Shown: in pieces, positions 7,533 through 15,729 of the stretch
Layout: the number at the start of each line of letters is the position of its first letter
How positions within the stretch are numbered: the stretch's first letter is position 1
Source of the DNA: a virus
Length of the DNA stretch: 46,630 nt
Virus record (IMG/VR): IMGVR_UViG_3300044627_003984
Span: 1 to 46,630 of that record
Strand: one strand, 5' to 3'
Notes under the pieces: model-generated
Database searches by the model: none
Told to the model about the DNA's origin: nothing
What the model saw: the letters and a program-made list of their open reading frames with translations, nothing else
Program-made: the position numbers and the translations under genes

Positions 7533-10500
7533 TCAGGCGCTCCTCACTGCTGTTGCCCAGTTGTCTTCTTCCATCAACTTCTTTACCCTTCGTGCGAAGC
7601 GTTCGGCCTCTTCATCGCTGGCGCGCTCGATCTTGAGGTTGATGTTGACGGTTTGCTGGCCACCGCTTCCGGGCCCTGAGGCACTTCGCATCATCTGTCG
7701 GAACTGCTCAGCGACTGTCGCAGGAAGAACCATTTCGCCTTCGTGCAGTTTGGCTACACCTTCGTGCGTTCGGTAGGCACCCTCGGAGTACCCGTGGACA
7801 TTGATCTTTTCGTAGGCGCTCAAGTACGTCGCGTCATTGCGTTCCGTGGCGGGGCCGTAGGTGTTTGCCCAGTTGCTGCTGCCCGGCCTGTCCCAAGTTG
7901 ACCAATCGATGTAAGAGAATCCTCGGCTTGTCGTTCCGGTGATTCCCCAGTCGGTCCATTTGGTGAAGTTGTTACTGAAGTTCCTCAGCATCTCGAAGTT
8001 GTTGTCCGGGTCGACCATGGTGCTCATGTCACCGTTGAATTGCGCTCTGACCTTTGCAAGATGTTGGCTGTTGATCTGGAACAGCCCGACGTCGTAGTAC
8101 CCTCCCCGCCAGTACTCCGAGCCTAGATTCATATCGTCAGGGATCTTTGGGTACTCGAAACGTCCTCGGGACATGGCCGCAATCAGGTTTGGGGTGCCTC
8201 CCGACTCGCGTCGCCCGATGGTCCACACGGTCTTCAGTTGGTCTCCCCGCAGCCCCTTCGCGACCAGGAAGTCGTAGAGCCACTTGTCTCCGGCTCCAGA
8301 TCCAGGGCTTGGGTGCGACGTGGTTGAGTTGCTGGAAGAGTTCCCTGTTGATTCCTCTTTGTCGCCAACTTGACTGGAGGAGACACCAGCAACGGCGCCC
8401 ATGATGCTGGCGGCCTTGAGACCAAACCAAGAGAATCCGCCACGACCGACTCCTAGGCCAGAAGCGCCTCCGCTGAAGGAAGAGAATCCATTGACTGTCG
8501 CGCGTCCTCCCCGCAGCCCCCCGAGAAGTGTCAGAATTCCCGCCGATCCGTTGGACCGCATCGTGCCTTCTGGAGTTTCAGCAACCGGCGTCGACGACGG
8601 CCCCGGACCGCTTTCCCCTGGAGTGTGCCCGCCAACGCCCCATGTCTTTGGATCACGGATCTCGAAGTGCATTTGGTCGGCAGCGCCCCCGGACCACTCG
8701 CCGCCCCACTCCAATTTTGAGAACCGCTGGAGGAGGGAGTTGACTGCGCTGAGTTCCTCCTTCGTCATGTTGGTAGTCCCAAGCGGGTACAGATCTGCTC
8801 GGAGGTCAATAGCAACTCCGGCTGAGTGGTTACTGATGCCACCTAGGGGACTTTCACGGAGTGAGTGCCCGCCCGACCATCCCTTGTTGAGGTCTGAGCG
8901 GCCCCCTCCTAGCGCGGGGTGTGCCTGCCAGGCGGCAGCGAGATCAGCAAGGTACTGGCCTATTCCGTCGGCTTCCCTGAGGGAGAGTCCTCCAGTTTCG
9001 ATACCAGGAGCGCCAGGAACTGAGTACTTCTTGAGGCTGGTGTCGCCGTAGTCCACGGCGGTCCATCCGTCCAGGGTGGCCTGTCCGGCAAGGCCACCTC
9101 CTGCGAAGTGCCGGGTTGGGCTTGCGAAGCCTGACCCGAAGTTGTGACCTACTGAGTTGAGCGCGTTCAGTCGATCGACGCCGATCGCCTGCGCCGCCCG
9201 CGCGTTGATGACGTACTCACCTCGCGACAGCATGGCCGGGATGCTGTCTGAGGTACTGGTACCGACCGCGGCAGATATGTCTCCGCCCGCGGAGAAGCCT
9301 AGGAGTGACTTGAGTCCACCGAACACGCCTCCTGAGAGGAAGCCCATGATCGGTGACAGTTCTCCTAGGCTGCTGAGGGTCTGAAACGCTCCCTTGAGGT
9401 TCATCATGAAGTCGATGAACATGTTTCCGCTGTCAACGACTGATGTGATGACGTCGTTCATCCTGACGGCCGTATAGGCCATAGAGCGGTAGCCTTCAAG
9501 GAGATCTTCGGTTGACGCATCAATGGCGTTGCCCCGGCTGCTCTGTAGGGCCATATTGGTGAGTCCGGGGTCGTTCTCCGGTGTGAGGCCCGCCCCGGTA
9601 GCCGCTCCCATGGCGCTGCGAGTACCGGGGGCCATCGGCATCTTGGCAGCCCCGCCACCGTAGTTGCCGAGGTCTGAGTAGTCCAGGCGATCGCCGTTCT
9701 GCTGGGCCTTCATCAGAAGTGCTTGGGTGATCTGCTCCCGCAGTTCGGGAACGTCACCGAAGTTCTTGTTAATGAATACCCCGAGCCAGCCACCGCGGAT
9801 ACTGGCCGCGACGCTCTCGTAGGGAATGGCACGGTTGGAACTGCCGTAGTGCCTGGACCAAATCTGATCAACAAGGGCACCCAGACCTCGGGCGTTGCCC
9901 GTCTGGAAGTCTGAGACGTAGATGTTGTACTTGGCCATCCGGCTTGCGATGCTTCCGGAGTTCATGCTGGCTTGAGCCACCGCTGCGGTGGCGTTGTCTT
10001 GGCCGAAGATCGCAGACGTCACGGCGGTCTCGCGCATGACACGGCTGAAGTTTCCAGTTCCCTGGCCCTGACCGGTCATCGTGAAGATGTTGGCGGCGGT
10101 CATCATCCCGAAGGGATCCGTCTGCATGTTCCCGAACAGCGCCTTGGAGTCCTTGTAGTAGTTCTGGTTGTAGCCGTTAGGGCCGAGGAATGAAGCCCGG
10201 AACTTCAATCGCTGTGCGACGTACGCGTCCTCGACCCCGGGGGTGACGTTGTAGGCGAACGTTGCAGCCGCCGCACCTGTTAGTGCCGCCGCCCGGGCCC
10301 ATCCGGGCAGGCCCGACCCGCCGCTCGACTCGGAGTACTGCGCGGTGTATTTGGACATTCCAGCACCAGGCGGGCCTCCTCCGGTTGCGGAAGAGGTGAC
10401 TCCGCCCAGTTGGGAACCAGGGCTCGGGGGAGGTGTGCTGAACGTGGGGGTCGGCGTGCCGTTGGCGGATCGCCCACCTTTACCGGGGCCTCCAGATACT

Positions 10501-10631
10501 GCCCCGACCGCCTTGGAATACGCCGTCGCGCCTTTGTCAATCTCCTTCTGGACCTTCTGGATGTCCTTGAGTTGGTTGAGGATCTTGGCAAGGTCTGCAG
10601 AGACATCACCTAGTGACTCCCGTAGTCCCAT
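7533..10631 (-). CDS. Tape measure protein with M15 peptidase and transglycosylase domains
   Basis: 1032 residues. The N-terminus is coiled coil (LAKILNQLKDIQKVQKEIDK) followed by a Gly/Pro-rich linker and a hydrophobic stretch near residue 115-130. Around residue 475 it has the tape-measure motif SRGEYVINARAAQAIG. Near residue 600-655 lies a peptidase M15 (VanY-like) domain with SNHSAGVAIDL (H-x6-D) and DQMHFEI, supplying the three expected zinc ligands. Near residue 805 begins a lysozyme-like transglycosylase domain with IGRRESGGTPNLIA (catalytic Glu) and YDVGLFQIN. The last third also has EGAYRTHEGVAKLHEGEMVL, a second tape-measure-type motif, and a charged C-terminus. It sets tail length and probably opens peptidoglycan as DNA enters. 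It follows the chaperone genes directly. Confidence 0.92.
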   Translation of the reverse strand: MGLRESLGDVSADLAKILNQLKDIQKVQKEIDKGATAYSKAVGAVSGGPGKGGRSANGTPTPTFSTPPPSPGSQLGGVTSSATGGGPPGAGMSKYTAQYSESSGGSGLPGWARAAALTGAAAATFAYNVTPGVEDAYVAQRLKFRASFLGPNGYNQNYYKDSKALFGNMQTDPFGMMTAANIFTMTGQGQGTGNFSRVMRETAVTSAIFGQDNATAAVAQASMNSGSIASRMAKYNIYVSDFQTGNARGLGALVDQIWSRHYGSSNRAIPYESVAASIRGGWLGVFINKNFGDVPELREQITQALLMKAQQNGDRLDYSDLGNYGGGAAKMPMAPGTRSAMGAATGAGLTPENDPGLTNMALQSSRGNAIDASTEDLLEGYRSMAYTAVRMNDVITSVVDSGNMFIDFMMNLKGAFQTLSSLGELSPIMGFLSGGVFGGLKSLLGFSAGGDISAAVGTSTSDSIPAMLSRGEYVINARAAQAIGVDRLNALNSVGHNFGSGFASPTRHFAGGGLAGQATLDGWTAVDYGDTSLKKYSVPGAPGIETGGLSLREADGIGQYLADLAAAWQAHPALGGGRSDLNKGWSGGHSLRESPLGGISNHSAGVAIDLRADLYPLGTTNMTKEELSAVNSLLQRFSKLEWGGEWSGGAADQMHFEIRDPKTWGVGGHTPGESGPGPSSTPVAETPEGTMRSNGSAGILTLLGGLRGGRATVNGFSSFSGGASGLGVGRGGFSWFGLKAASIMGAVAGVSSSQVGDKEESTGNSSSNSTTSHPSPGSGAGDKWLYDFLVAKGLRGDQLKTVWTIGRRESGGTPNLIAAMSRGRFEYPKIPDDMNLGSEYWRGGYYDVGLFQINSQHLAKVRAQFNGDMSTMVDPDNNFEMLRNFSNNFTKWTDWGITGTTSRGFSYIDWSTWDRPGSSNWANTYGPATERNDATYLSAYEKINVHGYSEGAYRTHEGVAKLHEGEMVLPATVAEQFRQMMRSASGPGSGGQQTVNINLKIERASDEEAERFARRVKKLMEEDNWATAVRSA

Positions 10632-10634
10632 TCC

Positions 10635-10799
10635 TCACCCCTCCCTTCTGGGGACTGCTGACGTGATGGCGTTGAATCTCTCTCTCGGAGTCAAATCGAG
10701 GATCTCGTTCCTCGTCCAACCCGGGTAGAGTTTCGACAGCGCCGTGATGACGGTGTGCAACTCTCTGTACTTCTTGGCCCTCGACTCGCTGCTAGAACT
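10635..10799 (-). CDS. Frameshifted C-terminal extension of the tail assembly chaperone
   Basis: A 54-codon frame (SSSSESRAKKYRELHTVITA ... YPGWTRNEILDLTPRERFNA ... RREG) ends in TGA at 10635-10637, five bases before the tape-measure ATG. It has no ATG or GTG start, and its only TTG is at codon 14. It lies in the +1 frame relative to the preceding gene, whose stop is at 10792-10794, and is closed upstream by a TAG at 10812-10814. Any ribosome must therefore shift within 10795-10811. A TTT codon (10803-10801) followed by C allows tRNA-Phe to slip +1 from TTT to TTC. The sequence looks clearly coding. This is the position of the frameshifted tail chaperone in most long-tailed phages. Coordinates give the segment read after the proposed shift. 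Confidence 0.65.
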   Translation of the reverse strand, partial: SSSSESRAKKYRELHTVITALSKLYPGWTRNEILDLTPRERFNAITSAVPRREG

Positions 10800-11607
10800 G
10801 AAACAGGGCCGCTAGCGACAGCGGAACCTCCAGTTCGGTCTCACACTCCGGACAGTTCTTGACGACATCTTGAAGTCGCGGGCCAGGAGTTCTCTTGGCG
10901 ATCTCCTCAGCCACCGTGCGACGGTCCTTGATGGACAGCGCCAGTACGTCGGCCTCACCCAGCACAGGTCGTCCATTGACTTCAATAACCGTGTTGGCCA
11001 GGAGAATCGTCGACAGTTCGGCGTACGTCTTGTTCCCGGCTTCCTGCAGCGCCTTTTGTGTGACGCCCGTGGGAAGGGTTGCCCGGATGACTCCAGCCTT
11101 GCCCTTGACCTCGAAGTAGACCTCAGATGGGTCGTCCAACTTCTTGACGGGGACGTCGTTGTCTACGTCGATGGTGATGTCCACTTCGGATTCGCAGCCG
11201 GGGCAGTACCGCGTGAGTCCGATCTCTGATCCGAAGGTGACGGAGAAGACCTTCAGGAGTGCAAAGTCGCGATCCCCAGAGAGCATCGCGTTGAGGAGTT
11301 CTTTGCTGCTCTCGGTGTCGCCCACACGGACGATCCCGCGTAAGAGGATGGCCTCGGAGATAGCGCTTGGGGTTTTGGCTCGGGAGATGATCTGCTCGTC
11401 GCGTCCCGTGAGTTCTCGAACCTCGATCTCAGTCTGAAGCGGTGAGCCGGGAATACTGAGTCCAGCGGGAAGTTCGAACACAGTTTCCGGGGGAACTACG
11501 ATCTCGTCGTTCTGGTCCTCGATCTCGTCGTCAACGGGCTCCGCGAGAACGGACTGGATCATTTCGTTGACGAGGTCAGGGTTCTCGTCGGCTTTGATGG
11601 TCGGCAC
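10792..11607 (-). CDS. Tail assembly chaperone / T4 gp26-like baseplate protein with two CxxC pairs
   Basis: 271 residues; GTG start at 11607 preceded by GGAGAAACA. The N-terminus is acidic and probably flexible. The core (EIEVRELTGRDEQIISRAKT, then LLRGIVRVGD and LTRYCPGCESEVDITIDVD) matches the T4-bulge/gp26-type phage protein seen upstream of tape measure genes in many myoviruses. CPGC (about residue 133) and CPEC (near the C-terminus) could bind one zinc. The gene ends at the tape-measure side with a likely +1 frameshift into a 54-residue extension (10635-10799), which is why a chaperone role is favoured over a virion role. Confidence 0.8.
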   Translation of the reverse strand: MPTIKADENPDLVNEMIQSVLAEPVDDEIEDQNDEIVVPPETVFELPAGLSIPGSPLQTEIEVRELTGRDEQIISRAKTPSAISEAILLRGIVRVGDTESSKELLNAMLSGDRDFALLKVFSVTFGSEIGLTRYCPGCESEVDITIDVDNDVPVKKLDDPSEVYFEVKGKAGVIRATLPTGVTQKALQEAGNKTYAELSTILLANTVIEVNGRPVLGEADVLALSIKDRRTVAEEIAKRTPGPRLQDVVKNCPECETELEVPLSLAALFQF

Positions 11608-11628
11608 TGTTTCTCCAAATGATTGTTG

Positions 11629-12282
11629 TTACGGGTTTCCGAAATTGGGTGCTGATAGGACTAGGCCGCGCTCGGTGACGCTGCCCCATTCCACGTCGAG
11701 GCCCTCATGCACAAGGGTCATGCGCTCGACCATGAGTGCGTTGTCGCCTGCATTCAGGTCTGAGTAGACGACGCTGGAGGGCCAGGCGTTGTACAGACGA
11801 AACCGCATGACGACCTTGTCGTCGTACGCGGCCTCAGCGCTACTGGATTCCGCCCGGAACCCGCCGCCGCCGTAGGGTACGGGTGTTTGTAGTACGGAGA
11901 TGTGTACGTCGGACCGGAAGAGAACTTTGTTTCCCGAACCGCGACCCTGGACAACTCTGAGTAGCATCCGCATCCAGTCCCAGTTCTGACGACTTCCGAT
12001 CAGCACTCCCCGGTCCAGTTGGATCGCAGAGAAGTCGACCTGGGTCGGCACCTGGTGCAGTGTCGTGTTGTAACCGCCCTCGCGGATAGAGACGACATTT
12101 ACGTTAAACGACAGACCGCTGACGCTGGTGAAGCCCATCATCCCGACAGGCTTCAACCAGGGCGTCGTCGTGCGGTCCGGCTGCTGAGGGTAAAAGTGCA
12201 CCAGGAACCGGTAGTTGCCGATGGGGTCAGTGGTCGTGGAGCGGAACGCTCCAGAACCACCTGCACGACCACTGACCGCCAT
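11629..12282 (-). CDS. Tail tube protein paralogue B (gp19-like)
   Basis: 217 residues, clearly homologous to the next gene upstream: both share DPI-NYRFLVHFYP-type starts, GFTSVSGL, REGxxNTT-x-QxP, RGVxxGSxQNWxWM-x-LxR and a C-terminal AWPSSVVYSDLNAGDNALMV followed by E-x-TxVHEGxDVxW. These are hallmarks of the gp19/TIGR02241-type tube family. Copy B carries an extra glycine-rich N-terminal stretch. It may form the specialised distal tube ring or the tube itself; sequence alone cannot say which copy is the main tube. Confidence 0.88.
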   Translation of the reverse strand: MAVSGRAGGSGAFRSTTTDPIGNYRFLVHFYPQQPDRTTTPWLKPVGMMGFTSVSGLSFNVNVVSIREGGYNTTLHQVPTQVDFSAIQLDRGVLIGSRQNWDWMRMLLRVVQGRGSGNKVLFRSDVHISVLQTPVPYGGGGFRAESSSAEAAYDDKVVMRFRLYNAWPSSVVYSDLNAGDNALMVERMTLVHEGLDVEWGSVTERGLVLSAPNFGNP

Positions 12283-12298
12283 CGATCTAGTTCCTTAC

Positions 12299-12943
12299 CT
12301 AGTTTCCTACGGGCGTGAACCCGCCGTCCTCGGAGACTCTTGCCCAGGCGACATCGAATCCCTCATGCACGACCGTCAACTGCTCCACGATGAGAGCGTT
12401 GTCACCGGCGTTCAGATCCGAGTACGCCACAGAAGTGGGCCACGCGTTGAAGATCGTGAAACGCATAGCGACCTTCTCGTCGGTTACAGACGCGTCGTTG
12501 GCATTGACGGCGGAACCGGCTTGGTAGCCCTGAGTCTTGGACGCGTACCGAACGGGGTGCGCCAGGACATCGATCTGCACGTTGAACCGGAACGACGTCT
12601 TGGCACTGAGTGCTCCCTGGGCGCTGTTGTCGTTTACCCGGAAGAGCATTTCCATCCACTGCCAGTTCTGCTTGCTTCCCAGAACGACACCGCGCTGGAA
12701 GGTGATCGGAGAAAACGTGGTCTGGCCCGGGATCTGCCGAACCGTGGTGTTGTGATGACCCTCGCGGTACGGAATCGACTCGGTGGAGATGTTAAGTCCG
12801 GACACGGATGTGAACCCGATCTTGGGGTCGGGCTGCATTTGCCCGGTCTTTTCGGTCCCTAGCGGGAAGAACGTGGCGAGGAACCGAAAGTTGCGGATCG
12901 GATCAGTGGCGAGACGACCGCGCTCGTACGTTGATGCTGCCAT
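12299..12943 (-). CDS. Tail tube protein paralogue A (gp19-like)
   Basis: 214 residues. The conserved tube elements are DPIRNFRFLATFFPLG, GFTSVSGLNISTESIPYREG, RQIPGQTTFSPITFQRGVVL and AWPTSVAYSDLNAGDNALIV followed by EQLTVVHEGFDVAW. It follows the sheath gene by 15 bases, the usual sheath-tube order, which makes this copy the more likely major tube subunit. Tubes of this family assemble as stacked hexamers inside the sheath. Confidence 0.9.
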   Translation of the reverse strand: MAASTYERGRLATDPIRNFRFLATFFPLGTEKTGQMQPDPKIGFTSVSGLNISTESIPYREGHHNTTVRQIPGQTTFSPITFQRGVVLGSKQNWQWMEMLFRVNDNSAQGALSAKTSFRFNVQIDVLAHPVRYASKTQGYQAGSAVNANDASVTDEKVAMRFTIFNAWPTSVAYSDLNAGDNALIVEQLTVVHEGFDVAWARVSEDGGFTPVGN

Positions 12944-12958
12944 GGTTACCTATTCCTT

Positions 12959-14440
12959 TCAGGCGATCGTTCGCTGGGTCAACTTGATCTTGATGAACTC
13001 AGCCGGGTACTGCAGAGCGACCCCGACCTCGACGTTGACGACACCGCTGGCGATATCGGTGGCGTTGTTGTTCTCGGCGTCGACCTTGATGAAGTAGGCC
13101 TCCGACGGAGAGTTGCCGCGCAGTCCGCCATCGGTGAAGAACCCACGGAGGAAGTTGTCCAGGACCGTCGAGATCTCGCGCCAAAGGTCCGGGGTGTTGT
13201 TGCGGAAGATGGCGAATGCCAAAGCGGCTTCCATCTCTTTACTGAGGAAGTCCACTGTGCGGCGGATGTTGATGTACCGCGTGGACCGGCTCTGGTCCAT
13301 CGTCCTCGCGCCCATAACCACGGGACCGGCACCGGGCATCACCCGAAGGGCATTGACCGGATTGAGATCGTTGTTAAGTGCGTCCAACTCCTCGTTGGAG
13401 AGGCTCTTCTCCAAGGCCACAACACCGGGGATGGTGGCCTGGATCCCTGCGGGCGCCCGGAAGACTCCCTGTGTGGCATCGGTGCCAAGAATGACACCGG
13501 CCACCGCACCGGACGGCGAGACCTTGAGGATGGAGTTCTGCGACGCGGATGTGGTGTCCGCAATCCAGACCTGTGGGTAGTAGACGCCCAGACGGTCACT
13601 GTTGACCAGGGAGTCCGCGTAGGTAACGGCCTGCGCGGCGGTCAAACTGGGTGCTGTATCGGCCACCACGAAGGACTTGGTGTCCTGAGCGAACTCGACC
13701 AGGCTCTCGATGGTGTTGGAGTCGGTGACACCGGGGCAGAAGACTACGAAGGAACGCTCGGTCTCCTTGAGGCGGTTCAGAGCGGTCGAGTAAGAATACG
13801 TACCGGTCGTGCCGTCGCCGCCGCCCGAGAGCGTCAGGGTCGGCAGGTTGGCCGGGAGTACCACGGTGGTGTCGGAACCCCAGGCGACGTTGATGAACTG
13901 AGAGCGGACGTTGATGATGTCGGTGACCTCGGTGTTGCCGTGGGTGCCGACGGGAAGGTTGGTGAACGTCTCCAGAAGGACATCGTCGGTGACGTCGTTG
14001 GCGACACCGGCCTCCTGAAGAACCGCGACGTCGTACAGTCCGCGCGGGTTGATCGTGACGCGGACCCGCAGGCTGTTTCCGTAGGATCCGGACGACTTGG
14101 CCGTGAAGTTGAGGTAGACCTCATCAGCAGTGCTACCGGCGTCGCTGCCGTCACCGAGGATCGCGGCCGATGCGGTTGTGGCGTCGGAGCGGATCAGTCG
14201 GTTGACGAACAGTTCGCGACCACCAGCACGGAAAAACATGTTGGCTGCAAACGTTGCCGGGAAGGAACGGTTCAGGGGACCGAAGACCTTCGAGAACTGG
14301 TACCACGACGTCACCGCAGTCGGTGCCGTGGGGCCAGACGGCAAGATGGCGAGCATGGCGCCGGTGGCTGCAGCAGGGGACTCCGTTGCCACCGGAACCG
14401 CAAGGGTCGTCTCCGTGATGGAGACTCCGGGTCGAGACAT
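12959..14440 (-). CDS. Contractile tail sheath protein
   Basis: 493 residues. The N-terminus MSRPGVSITETTLAVPVATE is the typical sheath start (RPGVYxxE), followed by FGPLNRSFPATFAANMFFRA and GGRELFVNRL. The C-terminal domain includes NPVNALRVMPGAGPVVMGAR, RYINIRRTVDFLSKEMEAAL and a final VGVALQYPAEFIKIKLTQ strand, the most conserved part of phage sheaths, which interlocks neighbouring subunits. It proves a contractile tail. It is the first gene after the tail-completion genes and is followed by the tube genes. Confidence 0.96.
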   Translation of the reverse strand: MSRPGVSITETTLAVPVATESPAAATGAMLAILPSGPTAPTAVTSWYQFSKVFGPLNRSFPATFAANMFFRAGGRELFVNRLIRSDATTASAAILGDGSDAGSTADEVYLNFTAKSSGSYGNSLRVRVTINPRGLYDVAVLQEAGVANDVTDDVLLETFTNLPVGTHGNTEVTDIINVRSQFINVAWGSDTTVVLPANLPTLTLSGGGDGTTGTYSYSTALNRLKETERSFVVFCPGVTDSNTIESLVEFAQDTKSFVVADTAPSLTAAQAVTYADSLVNSDRLGVYYPQVWIADTTSASQNSILKVSPSGAVAGVILGTDATQGVFRAPAGIQATIPGVVALEKSLSNEELDALNNDLNPVNALRVMPGAGPVVMGARTMDQSRSTRYINIRRTVDFLSKEMEAALAFAIFRNNTPDLWREISTVLDNFLRGFFTDGGLRGNSPSEAYFIKVDAENNNATDIASGVVNVEVGVALQYPAEFIKIKLTQRTIA

Positions 14441-14460
14441 AACTTCTCCTTATCCTTTGG

Positions 14461-15129
14461 TCATGGGGTTCCGGCTAGTGCGGTCACCGATGCTCTGATG
14501 TGCTCGTAGCGGATCGGTGTTGGTCCATCTGGTGTTGGGCTTTGGGGTCCGGTGACGTTGACTTCCCGGACGCGCTGGTACACATCGAGATCGAACGGAG
14601 ACGCGATCTCAGACGAGACCCGTACCGTGAAGGCGTTCATGAACATCCGCTTTCCGGCTTCGGTTGTGTCCCTCTTGACGACATTGAGCAGGTCCAGACG
14701 CCGCACCGTGGTGTTCGGCACGTTGTTCACGATCCGCTCGGTGACCTCCAGGAACCCGAACCTCACAGGAAGACGGCCGCCCAGCATCTGCTCCAGGATC
14801 TGCCTGTCGTGACGTGGCTGTCGGGCGAAGGTGGTCACCTGGTAGTCGAGGTTGATGGGCGTTGGGTACCAGGTGTCCCATCCCTCGTCTGCAGACAGGT
14901 CGTCGGGCTTGAGGTACCACGGAGCGGACTTACCAGACATCACGCGTTCGGTGGCCTCGGACATATCGATGAGGTCGACGGTGACGAAAGGGAAGGACTG
15001 CGCCCGGATCTCAGGGTCTGGTTGCCCGAACCACACCCCGACCGGACGAATAGGGTTCTTGGAGTCGGAGACGGTCATACCTGTCAGTCGGTCCCGTAGG
15101 GCCTCGTCCTCGCTGATAATGAAGGTCAC
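14461..15129 (-). CDS. Tail completion/terminator candidate
   Basis: 222 residues with a GTG start at 15129 that overlaps the previous stop (GTGA). The sequence (DSKNPIRPVGVWFGQPDPEI, then FPFVTVDLIDMSEATERVMS and INLDYQVTTFARQPRHDRQI) resembles the tail-terminator or neck proteins that lie just upstream of sheath genes: strands around FPFVTVDLID and YQVTTFAR, and an RQILEQMLGG helix. It is expected to cap the tube and sheath at the neck. Family assignment is by position and secondary-structure pattern rather than a unique motif. Confidence 0.7.
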   Translation of the reverse strand: MTFIISEDEALRDRLTGMTVSDSKNPIRPVGVWFGQPDPEIRAQSFPFVTVDLIDMSEATERVMSGKSAPWYLKPDDLSADEGWDTWYPTPINLDYQVTTFARQPRHDRQILEQMLGGRLPVRFGFLEVTERIVNNVPNTTVRRLDLLNVVKRDTTEAGKRMFMNAFTVRVSSEIASPFDLDVYQRVREVNVTGPQSPTPDGPTPIRYEHIRASVTALAGTP

Positions 15130-15428
15130 AGGAAGTCACCTACCGAATCGTGGATAGCACTGACGATTTCCGCGTCGATGACCTGGCGACGGTTCTTGAA
15201 CTGCCGTACCGCCGGTGATGGTCGGTCTTCCATGCCGCCGTACTCAGCGGCCACGGCCGACTCGCTGCCGACGACGTCCATTTCGGTGCCATCAGCGGTC
15301 ACCAGTAGGGACGCCACAGCGTCCGCGGGCCACGCTGCCTGTGCCGCGTTGTACTGGAGTAGAGCCGTCAGTCGCGGGGAGGCATTAGAGGCCGCAGACT
15401 CCACAGCGTCCAGGGCCTTGTCGATCAA
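15126..15428 (-). CDS. Small neck-region protein (start TTG 15428 or ATG 15470)
   Basis: With a TTG start at 15428 overlapping the previous TGA (TTGA) the protein is 100 residues; an upstream in-frame ATG at 15470 would give 114 but lies inside the preceding gene. The N-terminal half is helical (LIDKALDAVESAASNASPRL, then LLQYNAAQAAWPADA), with a PSPAVRQFKNRRQVIDAEIV segment near the end. Not recognised. It sits between a small membrane-like protein and the tail terminator candidate, which suggests a head-tail joining role. Confidence 0.6.
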   Translation of the reverse strand: MIDKALDAVESAASNASPRLTALLQYNAAQAAWPADAVASLLVTADGTEMDVVGSESAVAAEYGGMEDRPSPAVRQFKNRRQVIDAEIVSAIHDSVGDFL

Positions 15429-15616
15429 CGCTGCTTCTTCCCCCGCGTGGCCGCCGAGACTATTCCCCATCCGGCCAGGAAGGCAGTGATGGTGGCGGCT
15501 GCGGTTGCTGGTCCGCTGGTGGTCTTGGCGGGTCCGAAGACACCCTTGAGGAATTCAACTCGCTCTTGCGACGAGTCGAAATCGGCTACACGCTCGTACC
15601 AAGGCTTCCAGGCCAT
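15425..15616 (-). CDS. Small neck-region protein with one hydrophobic segment
   Basis: 63 residues from the ATG at 15616, preceded by GGAG at six bases; an in-frame GTG at 15631 is less likely. Sequence begins MAWKPWYERVADFDSSQERV followed by EFLKGVFG, a type of small protein seen among head-tail genes of actinophages. The second half has a hydrophobic run (AAATITAFLAGWGIVSAA) and a basic tail (RGKKQR), so it may be membrane-associated. Function unknown. The 113 bases before it, back to 15730, contain no convincing gene. Confidence 0.65.
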   Translation of the reverse strand: MAWKPWYERVADFDSSQERVEFLKGVFGPAKTTSGPATAAATITAFLAGWGIVSAATRGKKQR

Positions 15617-15729
15617 AGCAGACTCCAGCACTACCGCAGCAGGGTGACGTTTATCGGCCCCGCATGGACCGCGTCAAGTCCACGGTACGAACAGGAGTCA
15701 GCCGCGTCAGGGCTAACTTCGCTGTGATA

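Noticed and set aside
15632-15729. A +1-frame continuation of the neck gene ending at about 15639
   Set aside because: The frame reads plausibly (PDITAKLALTRLTPVRTVDL) but has no start and no clear slip site; not enough to call a gene or frameshift.
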